A stretch of 64,000 bases of DNA from Heliocidaris tuberculata. Its lineage: Eukaryota; Echinodermata; Echinoidea; Camarodonta; Echinometridae. The notes below the pieces were generated by a model, which did not search any database, was not told the DNA's origin, and was given only the letters and a program-made list of their open reading frames with translations. Made by a program: the position numbers and the translations under genes. Positions 22,194 through 32,501 of the stretch are shown piece after piece (the stretch's first letter is position 1; every line of letters starts with the position of its first letter). The stretch spans positions 57,354,587-57,418,586 of the forward strand of contig CM046832.1 in NCBI GenBank assembly GCA_025618425.1, written 5' to 3'.

Positions 22194-22876
22194 ACGCTGA
22201 TGTACCGTACAAATTACCATACTATGTGTATTCAACAATGTATCTTTTACTTGTGATAAATTTAATTTATTGATATAGATGGTAAAAAAGCCCAGTCGAT
22301 TGTCTAACACGCTGTGAATATTTTTTTTTTAAAATAAATAAACCATTTTACATAAAAGGTATATGTGAATGAATAAATCTCCTGTACGAAATTACCCTGC
22401 AAAATATTTTGAATTTTGTACACGTTGTATACTACCAAACTGCGCCGTAGCTGAGTTATGTTAACAATTGAATAATCATAACACTTTCCCCATTCTAAGT
22501 GAGTGGCTTATACCATCTCAATACAAAGACCTACTGATACAGAAAACTTTCATTGGTTGGGTTAATCAAATCATGTAATTTAAGCTTCTACCATCCTTAA
22601 AATTTTAGTAGTTGCTTAGTGCTACCACTAAAATATTAAGGTTGGTAGAGGCTTAAACTACATGTTATAAAGGCCTACTATTAAGAGGCCTTGATATATG
22701 AATAGACTGGGATCATTGCATTTTTCTCATGTACTTTTCTAAGCATAAATTAACGGGCAGAGTTGTAATGTAATAAAATATTTCCATATTAAAGAATGAA
22801 TATTATTAGTAAAATGTATGAGACTGTAGTCATTTTGAAAGAGTGGTTATCATTTCTAATTGCTTTCTGATCAAAT

Positions 22877-22911
<35 letters not shown>

Positions 22912-23620
22912 GTTGTTTAAAAAGCACAAAATGTGCAAAGAACCATATAAATACCTGACAGAAATATACACAGTACGCACCTTTCGAATTTCATAAAATG
23001 TCTGAATATAACCATATGGAATGCTTCGATACCTGATTGAACACTTCTCGGAAGAACTTTTCGTTTAGCTCCATCAGAGTTATACATTAAAAATGGGCGA
23101 GTGCCTTAAGTACTTGTATGGATTTCTGAGAAAGAAAAAGGCTAACTTCTCCGACAAATTTACAGTCGATGGAATCAAATCAAAATAGCAAATTAATGTA
23201 AGATATCATAGAAGATCTCTCAAATTATAGCTAAGACCGGCCGAACTGGGTGTATCGTAATATTCATTCATAACAGAGACTGAGACTTGTTTGTTTAGTA
23301 TAAATGCTAGAGACTGCAAATTGTAAATAGGGCCAACTGCAAATTGTTGGGTCGGCGATTCAAGGGAGACTGCAATTTCACTAGAATTTTTTTAAAAGGG
23401 ATCTTCCGCACCCTCGGAATTTAGAAAATCGCCAAAAGCATATAATTATTAAGTATCAAAATAATTAATAAACATAATGTAAAAAAAAAAAAATGCTCAG
23501 TCACTGTGCTCCCTCCCAAATATAAGAAACGTTAATGTATCTAGGGCTTTGCTAGACAACATTATTTTTAATACTTCAAAGATAAACTCATTTTCTTTTT
23601 CTGGGGTGCGTCCCCCGGTC
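22194..23620. other. Non-coding stretch with one hairpin and a poly-T
   Basis: Contains a foldback at 22572-22664 (listed separately), AATAAA at 22333 and 22372 as possible polyA signals for the CLCA transcript, and a ~30-base T run at 22878-22908. No gene seen. Confidence 0.55.
22572..22664. repeat. Imperfect 40-bp-stem hairpin
   Basis: CATGTA-TTTAAGC-TCTACCA on the left pairs with TGGTAGA-GCTTAAA-TACATG on the right, separated by a ~10-base loop. Probably a very small MITE. Confidence 0.75.
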
Positions 23621-23697
23621 TTAACAAGAAATCACCACCCCTGGATAATTATTATCATCATCATCGTCGTCGTCGTCGTCATCGTCATTATTATGTT

Positions 23698-23820
23698 CCA
23701 CCGATCTGTCTGCACCTTTGACCTGGTACTGGTATCCGTTAAAGACAAGCTTCCGGTTCCGACTGACATGTTCCAGGGGGTGAGCTCGGAACACTTGGGA
23801 GATCAACGTCATCTGGGCAA
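23698..23820 (-). pseudogene. Possible FLYWCH-type zinc finger fragment
   Basis: Minus-strand frame reads RNRKLVFNGYQYQVKGADRS, which resembles the start of a FLYWCH finger (KLVF-GY-Y). It then runs into a TCATCG/TCGTCG triplet tract with no following W-R-C. FLYWCH fingers occur in cellular proteins and in Mutator-type transposons. Weak call; a stray open frame is possible. Confidence 0.3.
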
Positions 23821-24019
23821 TGTAAGAAGAAGAAAGAGAAAGAGAAAACTTTCATTTGTCGGGGTAACCATAGCATAACAACCCTCTCCAATATGTCCAG
23901 GCTTAAAATTAAGTATAGGCACGAAGAAGAATGTGAGGAAAAAGAATATAATTCTTAGATCATAGTTTTAAGAAATGATCGATCTTCAAATATATACATC
24001 AGAAACGTCTCACTTTTTC

Positions 24020-24215
24020 AGATCAATTGTTTTATCGTTATTTATTTATTTTTATTTATTTATTTCAATTCTTTATCCAGAGTAGCCTGTTCATTTACAA
24101 TAATTACATAAAATTACAGAATTTATATACAATCAAATGAAATAGAAGATATATTAAAAAGATAAAAACGGCACTGGTCTTCCACAGGGCTCTGCATAAT
24201 ACAAAAATAAATAAT
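24020..24215 (-). mobile_element. LINE 3' end with A/T-rich tandem tail
   Basis: On the minus strand: GAGCCCTGTGGAAGACCAGT, then GAACAGGCTACTCTGGATAA, then a tail of AAATA repeats. The same layout (GGCCCCACGGAAGATCA, GGGCTACCTTGATGAA, AAT tail) is seen at 32165-32330, so both are 3' ends of one LINE clade. Confidence 0.65.
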
Positions 24216-24613
24216 TACATACCTCATGAACACAATGTCATTATCGTTTGCGTAATGATATAAGTTTATTCATTTTTAAGCATATAGATGGGGAAAAGAG
24301 AAATTAAGAAAGCAGAGGCATTAGGGATAGACAGAGAGAGAGAGAGAGAAAGAGAGTGGGAGATCGTAGTTTATATCACTTCTCCCTGTCCACACGTTAC
24401 AGCAATAAAGCGTTTGGGGCATGACATCGTCAGTATAATTATGCCTTATCTTCCGTGTACCGAGTCCCATCCCCCTAAAAAGACACTCACATAGAACAGC
24501 TAATTTTCATTCTCTACGTATATTTCTTTTCCAATTTTGTTGTGCTCATATTGCGCTCATAACGGTTACACTTGAGGAATTTTGAAAAAAAAAGCATTTT
24601 TTAGGCTTCTTAA

Positions 24614-24619
24614 TTTATT
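24614..24619 (-). promoter_or_regulatory. Candidate polyadenylation signal AATAAA
   Basis: TTTATT on the plus strand reads AATAAA on the minus strand, about 25 bases past the stop codon at 24644. This supports the neighbouring open frame being a 3'-terminal exon with a very short 3' UTR. Confidence 0.5.
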
Positions 24620-24643
24620 TTCACGTTTTACATATCCCCCTTC

Positions 24644-25013
24644 TTACAAAATGTACCGAGGTTGATGCACGCGTATGATATTGGCAAGGGGGAAAACTAT
24701 ACCTTCTCCTTTATTTTCCAGTTCATCCATCTTTTCAGCTTGTTCTACAAGGCCATACTTCATGAAGATCTCTCTCAGCTTGGTATAATTCCCAAAGCTA
24801 CATCCATTGGCATTCCTCCACTTAATGACGCATTTGAACAAGGCTTCATCGTATGATGGGTTGACAAGGCCAAGATTGTAGTGGGCTTTGGCACTGTTCT
24901 TCAACAGTCGCGTTCCCAACAAGGTGTAGTTGGATAGGCAGTCTATCTTTTCAACCAAGTCATACAGAAAGTGGTCTTGGGAAAGACAGTGCGTGTTCCC
25001 ATCCCTTGGCGTT
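24644..25013 (-). CDS. Death-domain-like terminal exon
   Basis: Minus-strand exon, acceptor TTTTTTATCAG|AACGCC, stop TAA. Encodes about 120 residues with a helical, Leu-rich pattern and the block EALFKCVIKWRNANG, followed by LREIFMKYGLVEQAEKMDE. The tryptophan followed by a short linker and a final helix fits the last helices of a death-fold domain; the exon at 26097-26399 has the same block. Death domains link receptors to apoptosis or NF-kappaB adaptors and are greatly expanded in sea urchins. The acceptor needs an incoming phase of 2, whereas 26097-26399 leaves in phase 1. A small exon must lie between them, or these are separate genes. Confidence 0.65.
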
Positions 25014-25107
25014 CTGATAAAAAATAAATATACGTAATTGTATACATAATTAAGCATTATATTGTCTTCATCATAAAAGAGAAATAAGATCTATCATAGT
25101 AAAAGTA

Positions 25108-25130
25108 GAATGATGATGATGATGATGATT

Positions 25131-25162
<32 letters not shown>

Positions 25163-25238
25163 AATGATAATAATGGTAGTAGTAGTAGTAGTAGTAATAA
25201 TAATAATAACAACAATAATAATAATAATGATGATAATA
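25108..25238. repeat. ATG/ATA/GTA trinucleotide microsatellite
   Basis: Compound triplet repeat in the intron of the minus-strand death-domain region. Open frames over it are artefacts. Confidence 0.9.
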
Positions 25239-25738
25239 ACTGGATCTTATATAGCGCAACTCATTACCGTTGGAAATATCAACGTGCTTCACATGAAGTA
25301 TTATTACAAGTTCATGTTCATAATATACTTGAAACAGTAATGAGAGGTGATTTTTGAATTTCGATTTTCCTCAAAGTTTGTAGTTTCAAACAAAGACCTA
25401 AGATAAAGGAATCAGTGGCGTACCTAAAGGGGGGGGGGGGGGGGGCAGAGGGGCGCAAAAAGGGTAAAATGCAAAAGAAAATTCGTCTTTGAGGGGTGAA
25501 AATACAAAGGATCTACCGCTTGGTCATTTTGCTTCCTTGCTTGTATAGTAAGTTTCTCAAAATTTAGCTATCAGCCAATATCAAAAATCATTTCTACGGG
25601 CAGAGCTAGTTCCTGAATTATTTTTTGCAACCAAATAAAATCTTGCCTATACTAAAATTTAAGTTTAAACTACATTATGATCACTACATGCAATGAAAGT
25701 TTCTATATATTGTCTAACTCGTGATTAATTAGAAGGTA

Positions 25739-26006
25739 AGGGAGAAAAAGAATTAGTACTGAAAGAAGAAAAAAAAAAAAGAAAAAAAGGAAAAAAAAAA
25801 AGAAAATAGGAGGAAGAGGAGCATGAGGAGGAGGAGGAAGAGGAGGAGGGGGAGGAGAAGGAGAAGAAGGAGACGAAGAAGAAAAAGAAGAAGAAGAAGA
25901 AGAAGAAAGATTGTAAGAAATGTAACAGAAGAAGAAAAAATATTTTTCAAAGAGAGATGATAAGAAAGTCAACTAAAACAGGCAATAAACAACCATAAAC
26001 ACCCCC

Positions 26007-26046
<40 letters not shown>

Positions 26047-26070
26047 CACACCCCACACACACACACACAA
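25739..26070. repeat. Purine-rich tract and (CA)n microsatellite
   Basis: GAGGAGGA/GAAGAA tract at about 25750-25925, then CA repeats at about 26004-26070, close to the donor of the exon at 26097. Confidence 0.9.
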
Positions 26071-26096
26071 GAAAAAGAAAACTACACCATGTGTAC

Positions 26097-26399
26097 CTTC
26101 TTTCAATAGTTTAAGTGCCTCATCTAGCTGCAGTTCCTCAAGTATATTCTTCAATTCTTCTTCACACCCTCTGCCTGTAGCATTACGCCATTCAATCAAA
26201 CATTTGTACATGGCGTCTTCAAAGTGAGGGAGAGGTTTCCCGAGCACATTGGCAACATCTGCTTGGCTACCGAGAAGAGCCATACCCAGCCGGACATAGA
26301 ACGTGGTTGCATCGATGCTTGAAGTCAGTTGGTGAATGAGTGATTCATCATTCAATAATCTAGACTGAGTTGGCGCCATGGAAAGTGATATCTGGTTCA
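26097..26399 (-). CDS. Death-domain-like exon
   Basis: Acceptor TTTCTTTTCAG|TGAACC and donor GAAG|GTACAC on the minus strand; enters in phase 1 and leaves in phase 1. Encodes a ~95-residue helical segment: RLGMALLGSQADVANVLG, then EDAMYKCLIEWRNATG and ELKNILEELQLDEALKLL. The helix spacing and W-R-N-A-x-G block match the exon at 24644-25013, as expected for a tandem or duplicated death domain. Its incoming phase is compatible with a donor at 30513. No other recognisable domain. Confidence 0.68.
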
Positions 26400-27523
26400 C
26401 TGAAAAGAAATATGAAAGTAGCTCTCATCCAAAGTCTCAGGTTTAAGGAATCTTCTAAGGTGGATTATTTTTACTCGTTTTGCAGTGAATTCCATTGAAA
26501 CAATCTTCTACTAAACGTCCATGACTGGGGTCATTATTACGCTTTAAGCAACTTGGCGCCTTGCGCCATCACAATGTGACTGGAAAGATTTAGATTTAAA
26601 TTCATAGATCACATCATTGTGATTTATTCATTATTTTGTACACAGTAGCTTGTCCATGATGGGGCAATGTGGCATTCAAAAAAACAACAACAACAAAAAA
26701 AAAAAAAAAAAAAAAAAAAACAATTATTATAATATAATAAAAACAAGATCTAATCAAATGTGCCCAAAGTACCAAAATCTTATGTTTTAATGGCCCTTCA
26801 TTGTTTTTGCATTTAAAAATAAACCTTGTGGATAAACACGATCGCTTTGTATAGAATATTCATTATTAACAATAATACTCGGTAATGATTTAACACCCAC
26901 AACAGACAACAGAGGTCCGGTACTTGTTCCAAAGGGGCCCAAAAGATCAGCCACTCACACCAAGTCAAGAAGATTGCTTTAAACTATTTTCTCGAGGTAA
27001 CAGGAACACAGCAATTCTCCATTTCGATTTCAAATACAATGATAAATTGTGGGTATGAGGGTTTGATAGACAAATATATCTCAGGTACCCAAATTCTGAT
27101 TGTCAGCGGCCAAATGTAATATAAGTGATTTGGGAGCATCAAACTACATAATAGTGATCTCGGAGATGACATAATTATTTTCTTTTTAAAGATATTTGAA
27201 AGTGTGTTCTATTTCCTCTCTCCAGGGGCGGCGGAGCGTCTTTCAAAGGGGGGGGGGGCACCAACAAAAAAGGGGCACCTACCTACAAAGGGTGAAAGCA
27301 AGGCGGAAAATACCACTTTGAGTCATTTTTGGTATACCGCTACAATATGATTAAGGCACTATCGAGGATCATTTTCGACACATTACTGTTTCTGTCTTAA
27401 CATAGTTCCAGATAAAAACTACTTTTGCATTTTGTGTGTTGGTCTGATTATTCATTTGCGAGCAAGCGAAGCGAGAGAGCAAAAAGTTTAAGATTGTTTT
27501 CTAACGCTATAGAGGCTATGGTA
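26400..27523. other. Intron or intergenic stretch
   Basis: Contains a ~37-base A-rich run (26690-26720). At 27226-27300 there is a transposon-end-like CCAGGGGCGGCGGAGCG followed by a G run and GGGGCACC, and the motif GCGAGCAAGCGAAGCGAGAG near 27459. No coding exon recognised. Confidence 0.5.
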
Positions 27524-28782
27524 TTCAATTCAATTCAATTCAATTTTTCAATTTAAAGACATTTATTTCCAACTTTTCAATATACAAATTAATAAATGAG
27601 CAAAATAATGTACATCTATTTTGAACAAAAAATATGAAAAATAAACACTAATGTGATATATACATAGTTGGAGGACACACCTCTAAAAGCAAAAGCTTGG
27701 GGCGAGGGTGCCCTTAGTATATAATACATTATTACATAATAAATATATAAAAAGAAAATAGCTACATACAAACAAAGAAAGAGACCGCTGAGCTTGATTG
27801 GAGGGGAAAAAGGGGGAGGAGAAAAGAAAAGAAAAAGAAGGGGAAAGAGGATAAAGAGGGGGAGAATGGAGGTGCAACATGAGAATTGTACGGAAAAGAG
27901 AATATTCACGAAGAGGCCGAGAGAAGAAAGAATAGAGAGAATAGATACAACGGAGGATGGGGAAGTGTCTTAAACCATAATATTTGTAAGATGAAGTGAA
28001 ATATTTTTTCATCCTTCTTGAGAAGCTAGCGAGAGATGCGGAGTATTTTATTGTGTCAGGGATAACGTTCCACAGCTTGGGTCCTGAGTACCGGATATTA
28101 TGTTGGAATAATAGGGTTCTGTGCTTGGGTAGATGGATGTGATTTGCGTGTCTGGTTTCGTATTTATGAATCGTAGAATTTAATTGAAAGAGATTACAAA
28201 ATTCTTCAGGAAATAAATTGTTTGTACATCTGTACATAAAAATGCTTTGTTGATGTTTATTTATATCGGTAAATTTTAGTATGTTAAATTGTTTGAACAA
28301 ATGGTCGACATGACACCGGGGAGCAGTACCTGTAGTTATACGAATTATTTCCTTTTGTAGAGTGATTAGTTTTTGCAATTTGGAGGTTGTAGAGTTCCCC
28401 CAGGCCAGGTTGCAGTATGATAGATATGGTAGAATAAGAGAATTGTAAAGCATACGGAGGATGTTGTTTGGTAAAATGTGCCGCAGTCTAGAAATGATGC
28501 CAATGTTTTTAGAGACTTTGTTTTCTGTTTCAAGAATATGTTTTTTCCAAGACATAGAACTGTCGATGTGCACACCTAGAAATTTTGTGTTTTCAACTCT
28601 AGATAGTAGTACGTTGTCGAGATATATGGAAATGCTGTCTAAATCAATGTTTTTATTGTTGTGAAAAATCATGTAGTTGCTTTTTTTTAGATTGACGGAC
28701 AATTTATTAGCCTTAAACCACTCGCATACAAGGCTTAGCTGTTGATTAACATTACTGCACAGTGAGGTAAGATTTGATCCAC
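27524..28782 (-). mobile_element. 5'-truncated CR1/L2-type LINE
   Basis: Minus-strand retrotransposon remnant: the C-terminal third of a reverse-transcriptase polyprotein, a short 3' UTR, and a 3' tail of four ATTGA units (27524-27550). The upstream end is cut off at about 28782, as usual for target-primed reverse transcription. Pentamer tail and protein pattern place it in the CR1/L2/Jockey group. Confidence 0.85.
27683..28777 (-). pseudogene. LINE reverse-transcriptase C-terminal fragment
   Basis: Open for about 360 codons. It starts in EWFKANKLSVNLKKSNYMIF, then TKFLGVHIDSSMSWKKHI, followed by RLRHILPNNILRMLYNSLI and LPYLSYCNLAWGN, the standard thumb and post-RT region of non-LTR elements. 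The frame has no stops over the conserved part, so the insertion is fairly young. The last ~90 residues (pyrimidine-rich, Leu/Ser/Pro) probably read into the 3' UTR. Catalytic palm motifs and endonuclease are absent by 5' truncation, so it is inactive. Confidence 0.85.
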
Positions 28783-29094
28783 TACTTAATTATACACAGC
28801 GATTTCCCTAATATGATAAGAAGATTATATAGTAAATGCGAGCGAGCTTTGGAAAAATTTTAGAAATTCTTTTTTCTCCCCTCATTCCTTTTATGATTTA
28901 GGGGCAATGATTAATATTGTATAATCTAGGGCATTGTGCCCCTCTTACCACCTACTCCACTGCCTCACTTTGTGCTGATATCAGTAGGGGAATCTATTAC
29001 ATGTATTAATTTGAAGCCTCTCTGATTATTTGGAGCTAGATATATGGCTCTTTTGTGGACTTTAGGGCACAGTTTGTAAGCGACATCGGGATAC

Positions 29095-29480
29095 ATAGGT
29101 AAAAAGGGGCACTCGGTGTCAAAAGACAAAAGGGGCACTTATCAAAGAGGAAAATGATAACATTAGCAAGGAAAAGGGGCAGTACTGATCAGAAGTAAGA
29201 GGGGGCACTTAAAAAGGTTAACTTATCAGGGGTGAAAAAGGGCACTGATCAGAAGGGAAAATTGCACTGTTAGAACGGAAAATGGGCACTAATCAGACGA
29301 AAACAAGCACTTATCGGATTTCAAAAGGGGCACTCATGTATGAGGTTAAAATGGTCACTTATCAGAAGGTGAAAAGGGCACTTATTAGAAAGAAAAAAGG
29401 GGCACTATACGAAGAAAAAGGGGCACTTATCAGCTATGAAAAGGGGCACTTTTGGGGTACTTGAAAATGGGGGGGCACTG
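29095..29480 (+). repeat. Degenerate minisatellite, AAAAGGGGCACTTATCAGA-type unit
   Basis: About a dozen units of 20-30 bp built on AAAGGGGCACTTATCAGA; spacing and sequence vary. It runs into a G run and CACTGTGCCCCCTGC with a long C run near 29500. Confidence 0.8.
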
Positions 29481-29489
29481 TGCCCCCTG

Positions 29490-29910
29490 CCCCCCCCCCC
29501 CGGGTGCGCCGCCTCTGCCTCTCTCCTTCATCCCTCTTCAACTACTCGTACCTGTCTCCGTTCCTCCGTCTTCATAAAGTTCAAAGACTCAAGATTAAAG
29601 ATGAGCTGGGGTGACAGAGCATTTACTGCTGTTGCACCCCGGCTTTGGAACTCCCCACCCTTATCAGTTAAAATGTCACCCACTCAGAAATTGTTTTTTA
29701 AAAACTTGAAAACATATCTCATGTCAGATTACTTTGGTTGATTTATATGATATATTTCACAAGGTTTGTCTATTCAATACTATTTACTCTGTCTTATGTA
29801 ATTTTCTGATTTTTTTCATATAATTTTTATGTATGTTTGTTAAAAGCCTTGAGCATCCCTCGGGATGGATATGTGTGCATTAGAAATGGTATTATTATTG
29901 TTATTATCAT
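29490..29910 (+). mobile_element. LINE 3' fragment (L2/CR1-like) with hairpin and ATT tail
   Basis: The last ~75 codons of a LINE ORF (RAFTAVAPRLWNSPPLSVKM, then FFKNLKTYLMSDYFG and a stop at 29741). A 3' UTR follows with the hairpin CATCCCTCGGGATG (29857-29870) and an ATT/GTT trinucleotide tail. The protein end and terminal hairpin are typical of L2-type elements. Confidence 0.8.
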
Positions 29911-30044
29911 TATTTTTGGGGCACCTAAAAGAATCTGGGAGCCCTGAATCAATTTCTCACGGCCCAATGGGAAATGTGTAAAAAATCTTATATCTTACTG
30001 ACTAAAATCTCAAAACAGTGATGTACTGAATTAACCCACTGATG

Positions 30045-30110
30045 ATAATCATGGATATTGTAAGCGCTTTGGGCCTTATGGGAAAAGCGCGGTATAAGTA
30101 ATAATTGTCA
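30045..30110 (+). mobile_element. LINE/SINE 3' tail fragment
   Basis: GTAAGCGCTTTGGGCCTTAT, then GGGAAAAGCGCGGTATAAGT: a GCGCTTT/AAAGCGC stem followed by TATAA, as in the tails of L2-mobilised SINEs. Similar to the tail of the SINE at 9316-9680. Confidence 0.55.
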
Positions 30111-30492
30111 CTTGTTTGTTGCCAAATTTGTAAGGTATTTTACTACCAAGGAATTATTGTACAAAATATCAAGTGAATGTGATTATTATGAAAATACACT
30201 ACAATAATTAAATACAAAATACTGCGAAATAGGTCAAGAATAAAACTTGTATGGAATTACACTTATATCAACTTGATGCTTTATTATTTTCTTGTCTTTT
30301 CCAAATTATAAACTCAAAATGTTTTACAGTTGAAAGGACAAAATAGTATCCAATTTCACACAAGTTAACTGTTCACTATGATATCAAATTAATTGTAATT
30401 TTGTATGCAATAATAAAACTTTCATAAGTCAAAGAAAGTTTTTTTTAAATATATCTTTACTGGGTAAATAAACCATTCTCTAAGGTATATCG

Positions 30493-30899
30493 TCAAAAGT
30501 TTTGTGTCCTACTTTTGATGAGGAATGCTGGCAAGTTGTAGAACCCAACTCGACCGATTCGTGCAAAACGCATGAACGAAAATCCAAGTTCATTGGGGGT
30601 CACGACCTTGCTTGGAGAGCAGTCGCGATGAAGAACACAGAGGACTAGGCCTGGTGTTTTTTTTTTTATGTCATCGAAGACGATCCGGATGTCGAATTCG
30701 AAAGCGACATCTGAGACGAACGTAGTTGAATACAGCTCAGAGTGAAAAGTGACGATAAAGGCACAAGGCCGGCGTCCTTGCCAAGAGTTGACGAGCTTAG
30801 CCCAGCTAAGCGATGGACGAAAAATGCGAGGATATCTGTCTGGTCTGGTTCTTGGTGTTGTGCTGTTGGTGTGCGGTGTGAGCAGCCAGGGAAAAGTTC
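30493..30899 (-). CDS. Unrecognised open exon, possible partner of the death-domain exons
   Basis: Minus-strand frame open from an acceptor-like ACATTTAG (exon from 30899) to TGA at 30493-30495, about 135 codons without an early ATG. It encodes LSWAKLVNSWQGRRPCAFIV, FVSDVAFEFDIRIVFDDIKK and PGLVLCVLHRDCSPSKVV, a strand-rich pattern that looks like real protein. A donor A|GTAGGA at 30513 would leave phase 1, which fits the exon at 26399 (joining as A+TG). It may be the beta-sandwich part of a death-domain protein. No family recognised; a terminal exon ending at the TGA is the alternative. Confidence 0.45.
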
Positions 30900-32164
30900 C
30901 TAAATGTTGCTAGCCAGAAATGCTTGCCGATGGGAAGAATCTATATAGGCCTCAAATCACACCCAGTCACATCACAACACGAAAGCCTCTCATACACGAG
31001 GAAGATGAGCTCAACCTCTCCTCACAACAGTTACATGAGATCTGCACTGATTTTTCCTTCAAACAGCTCTCACTACGACTCATGACCTGACACACCTAGA
31101 ATTTCATCCAATTACCTCCTATCTTTCCCAAAAAACCTAGCAACAGAAAAACACCTTAATAGTCTAATTAATTCGAAGCAGAGCTCCTTACAATGCAGCA
31201 ACCCTAACCGCGCGAGCTCCTTACAATACAGTAAAAACCTAAACTTTCTTGCACCTGGCTAAAGCATTTATAACACAGGCATACAAAAGAGCAAGGCATA
31301 ATAAAAGAAATGCTATTAGACTCTCCCTGGTAAGAGGAAATCAGGGTCAGGGTGACAATAATAATAATGATAATAATAATAATAAATAACAAATGATACA
31401 CGGCGGGCACCTAAATCTTCCATTAAAAGGCTTGAGACCCATTTACTTGATTATGTCGTAAATATGGGTCCACGAAAGGTCCCATTGTCTTGCTTAAATA
31501 ACATCGTGATCTTTAACATAAAAGTTATCAACGAATTTAGTACGTAGTCAGTTGACTACATATAAGCCTATTAAGGTTTTATGAATGTGGACCCAGGTGG
31601 GTATAGGGCAAGGCAATCATGTTCAACTAAAATTTACATTAAAAGAAAAAAACTTTCATGGTTTTAATAGTCATGCTTACTTTAAAGGGAGAAAGGTTTT
31701 CTAAGTAAGATGCGAAGATTATAGTTGTCCTGAGACAAATGCCACAGATAGTAAATAATAAGAATTAATCAAACACCTAGATTTTCCTATTTAAGAGTTT
31801 ATGGCCCTTTTTATCTTTTTTCGTACATTATCGGTTTAATCATGTAGTGTTTCGTGACGTAAACACGTTGATCAAAGTCCATAGATCTCATATACATGTA
31901 TAAACTTCCCTAATAAGCTATTACTTTAATGTGTTGTTAAAATCCTCAGCACTCATGTTAAACGAGTCTGGTTGCTCTCTTTCTCATCCGGTGGTGTCTT
32001 TTTCATATTCAAAGGTGTAACACGTGACCGTTAGCTGAGTTGAAAATGACTACCTACTCGCATACTGTCTTTCAATAACATTTTCCACAAAATAAGGCTG
32101 ATCGAGTATAGGTAGGCCTGCACATTTAGAAGAAGTACCCTATTTCGCGGGATTAGACTTAAAT
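30900..32164. other. Intergenic stretch
   Basis: An ATA triplet run near 31360-31386 and a repeated GAGCTCCTTACAAT (31183 and 31209). A short plus-strand frame around 30990-31090 reads HEEDELNLSSQQLHEICTDF but has no supporting splice sites. Nothing else seen. Confidence 0.4.
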
Positions 32165-32330
32165 TTTATTATTATTATTATTATTATTTCATCAAGGTAG
32201 CCCATTCAACAAAAATTGATCTTCCGTGGGGCCCTGAAAATACAAAAACTATGTACAATTAAAATGATTTGAAATACAATCAGAGGAGCATACATATATC
32301 AAATAAGCAATAACGCTGTTGGGCGCCCTT
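32165..32330 (-). mobile_element. LINE 3' end with (AAT)n tail
   Basis: Minus strand: AGGGCCCCACGGAAGATCA, GTTGAATGGGCTACCTTGAT, then AAT repeats (32168-32190 on plus as ATT). Same layout as 24020-24215. Only the last ~150 bp are present. Confidence 0.65.
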
Positions 32331-32501
32331 CCCCATGAGGCCACTTTCGTTACATTTTAAGATCTTTTAAGATCTTTGCTGAAACTGACAATGAGATCAA
32401 TATTAAGAGTGCAATATTGTTAAAAATCATCTTTTCTTCAATTCTTTTAAATAAAGGTTCATGATTAGCAGTAGGCCGACACAGACATATAAGAAGAACT
32501 A

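Noticed and set aside
25703..25972. Ser/Pro/Phe-rich ORFs on the minus strand
   Set aside because: Translation of a purine-rich microsatellite.
30824..30913. Plus-strand 29-codon frame that looks like a signal peptide (MRGYLSGLVLGVVLLVCG)
   Set aside because: No good donor follows and it is antisense to the longer open exon at 30493-30899; kept only as an alternative reading.
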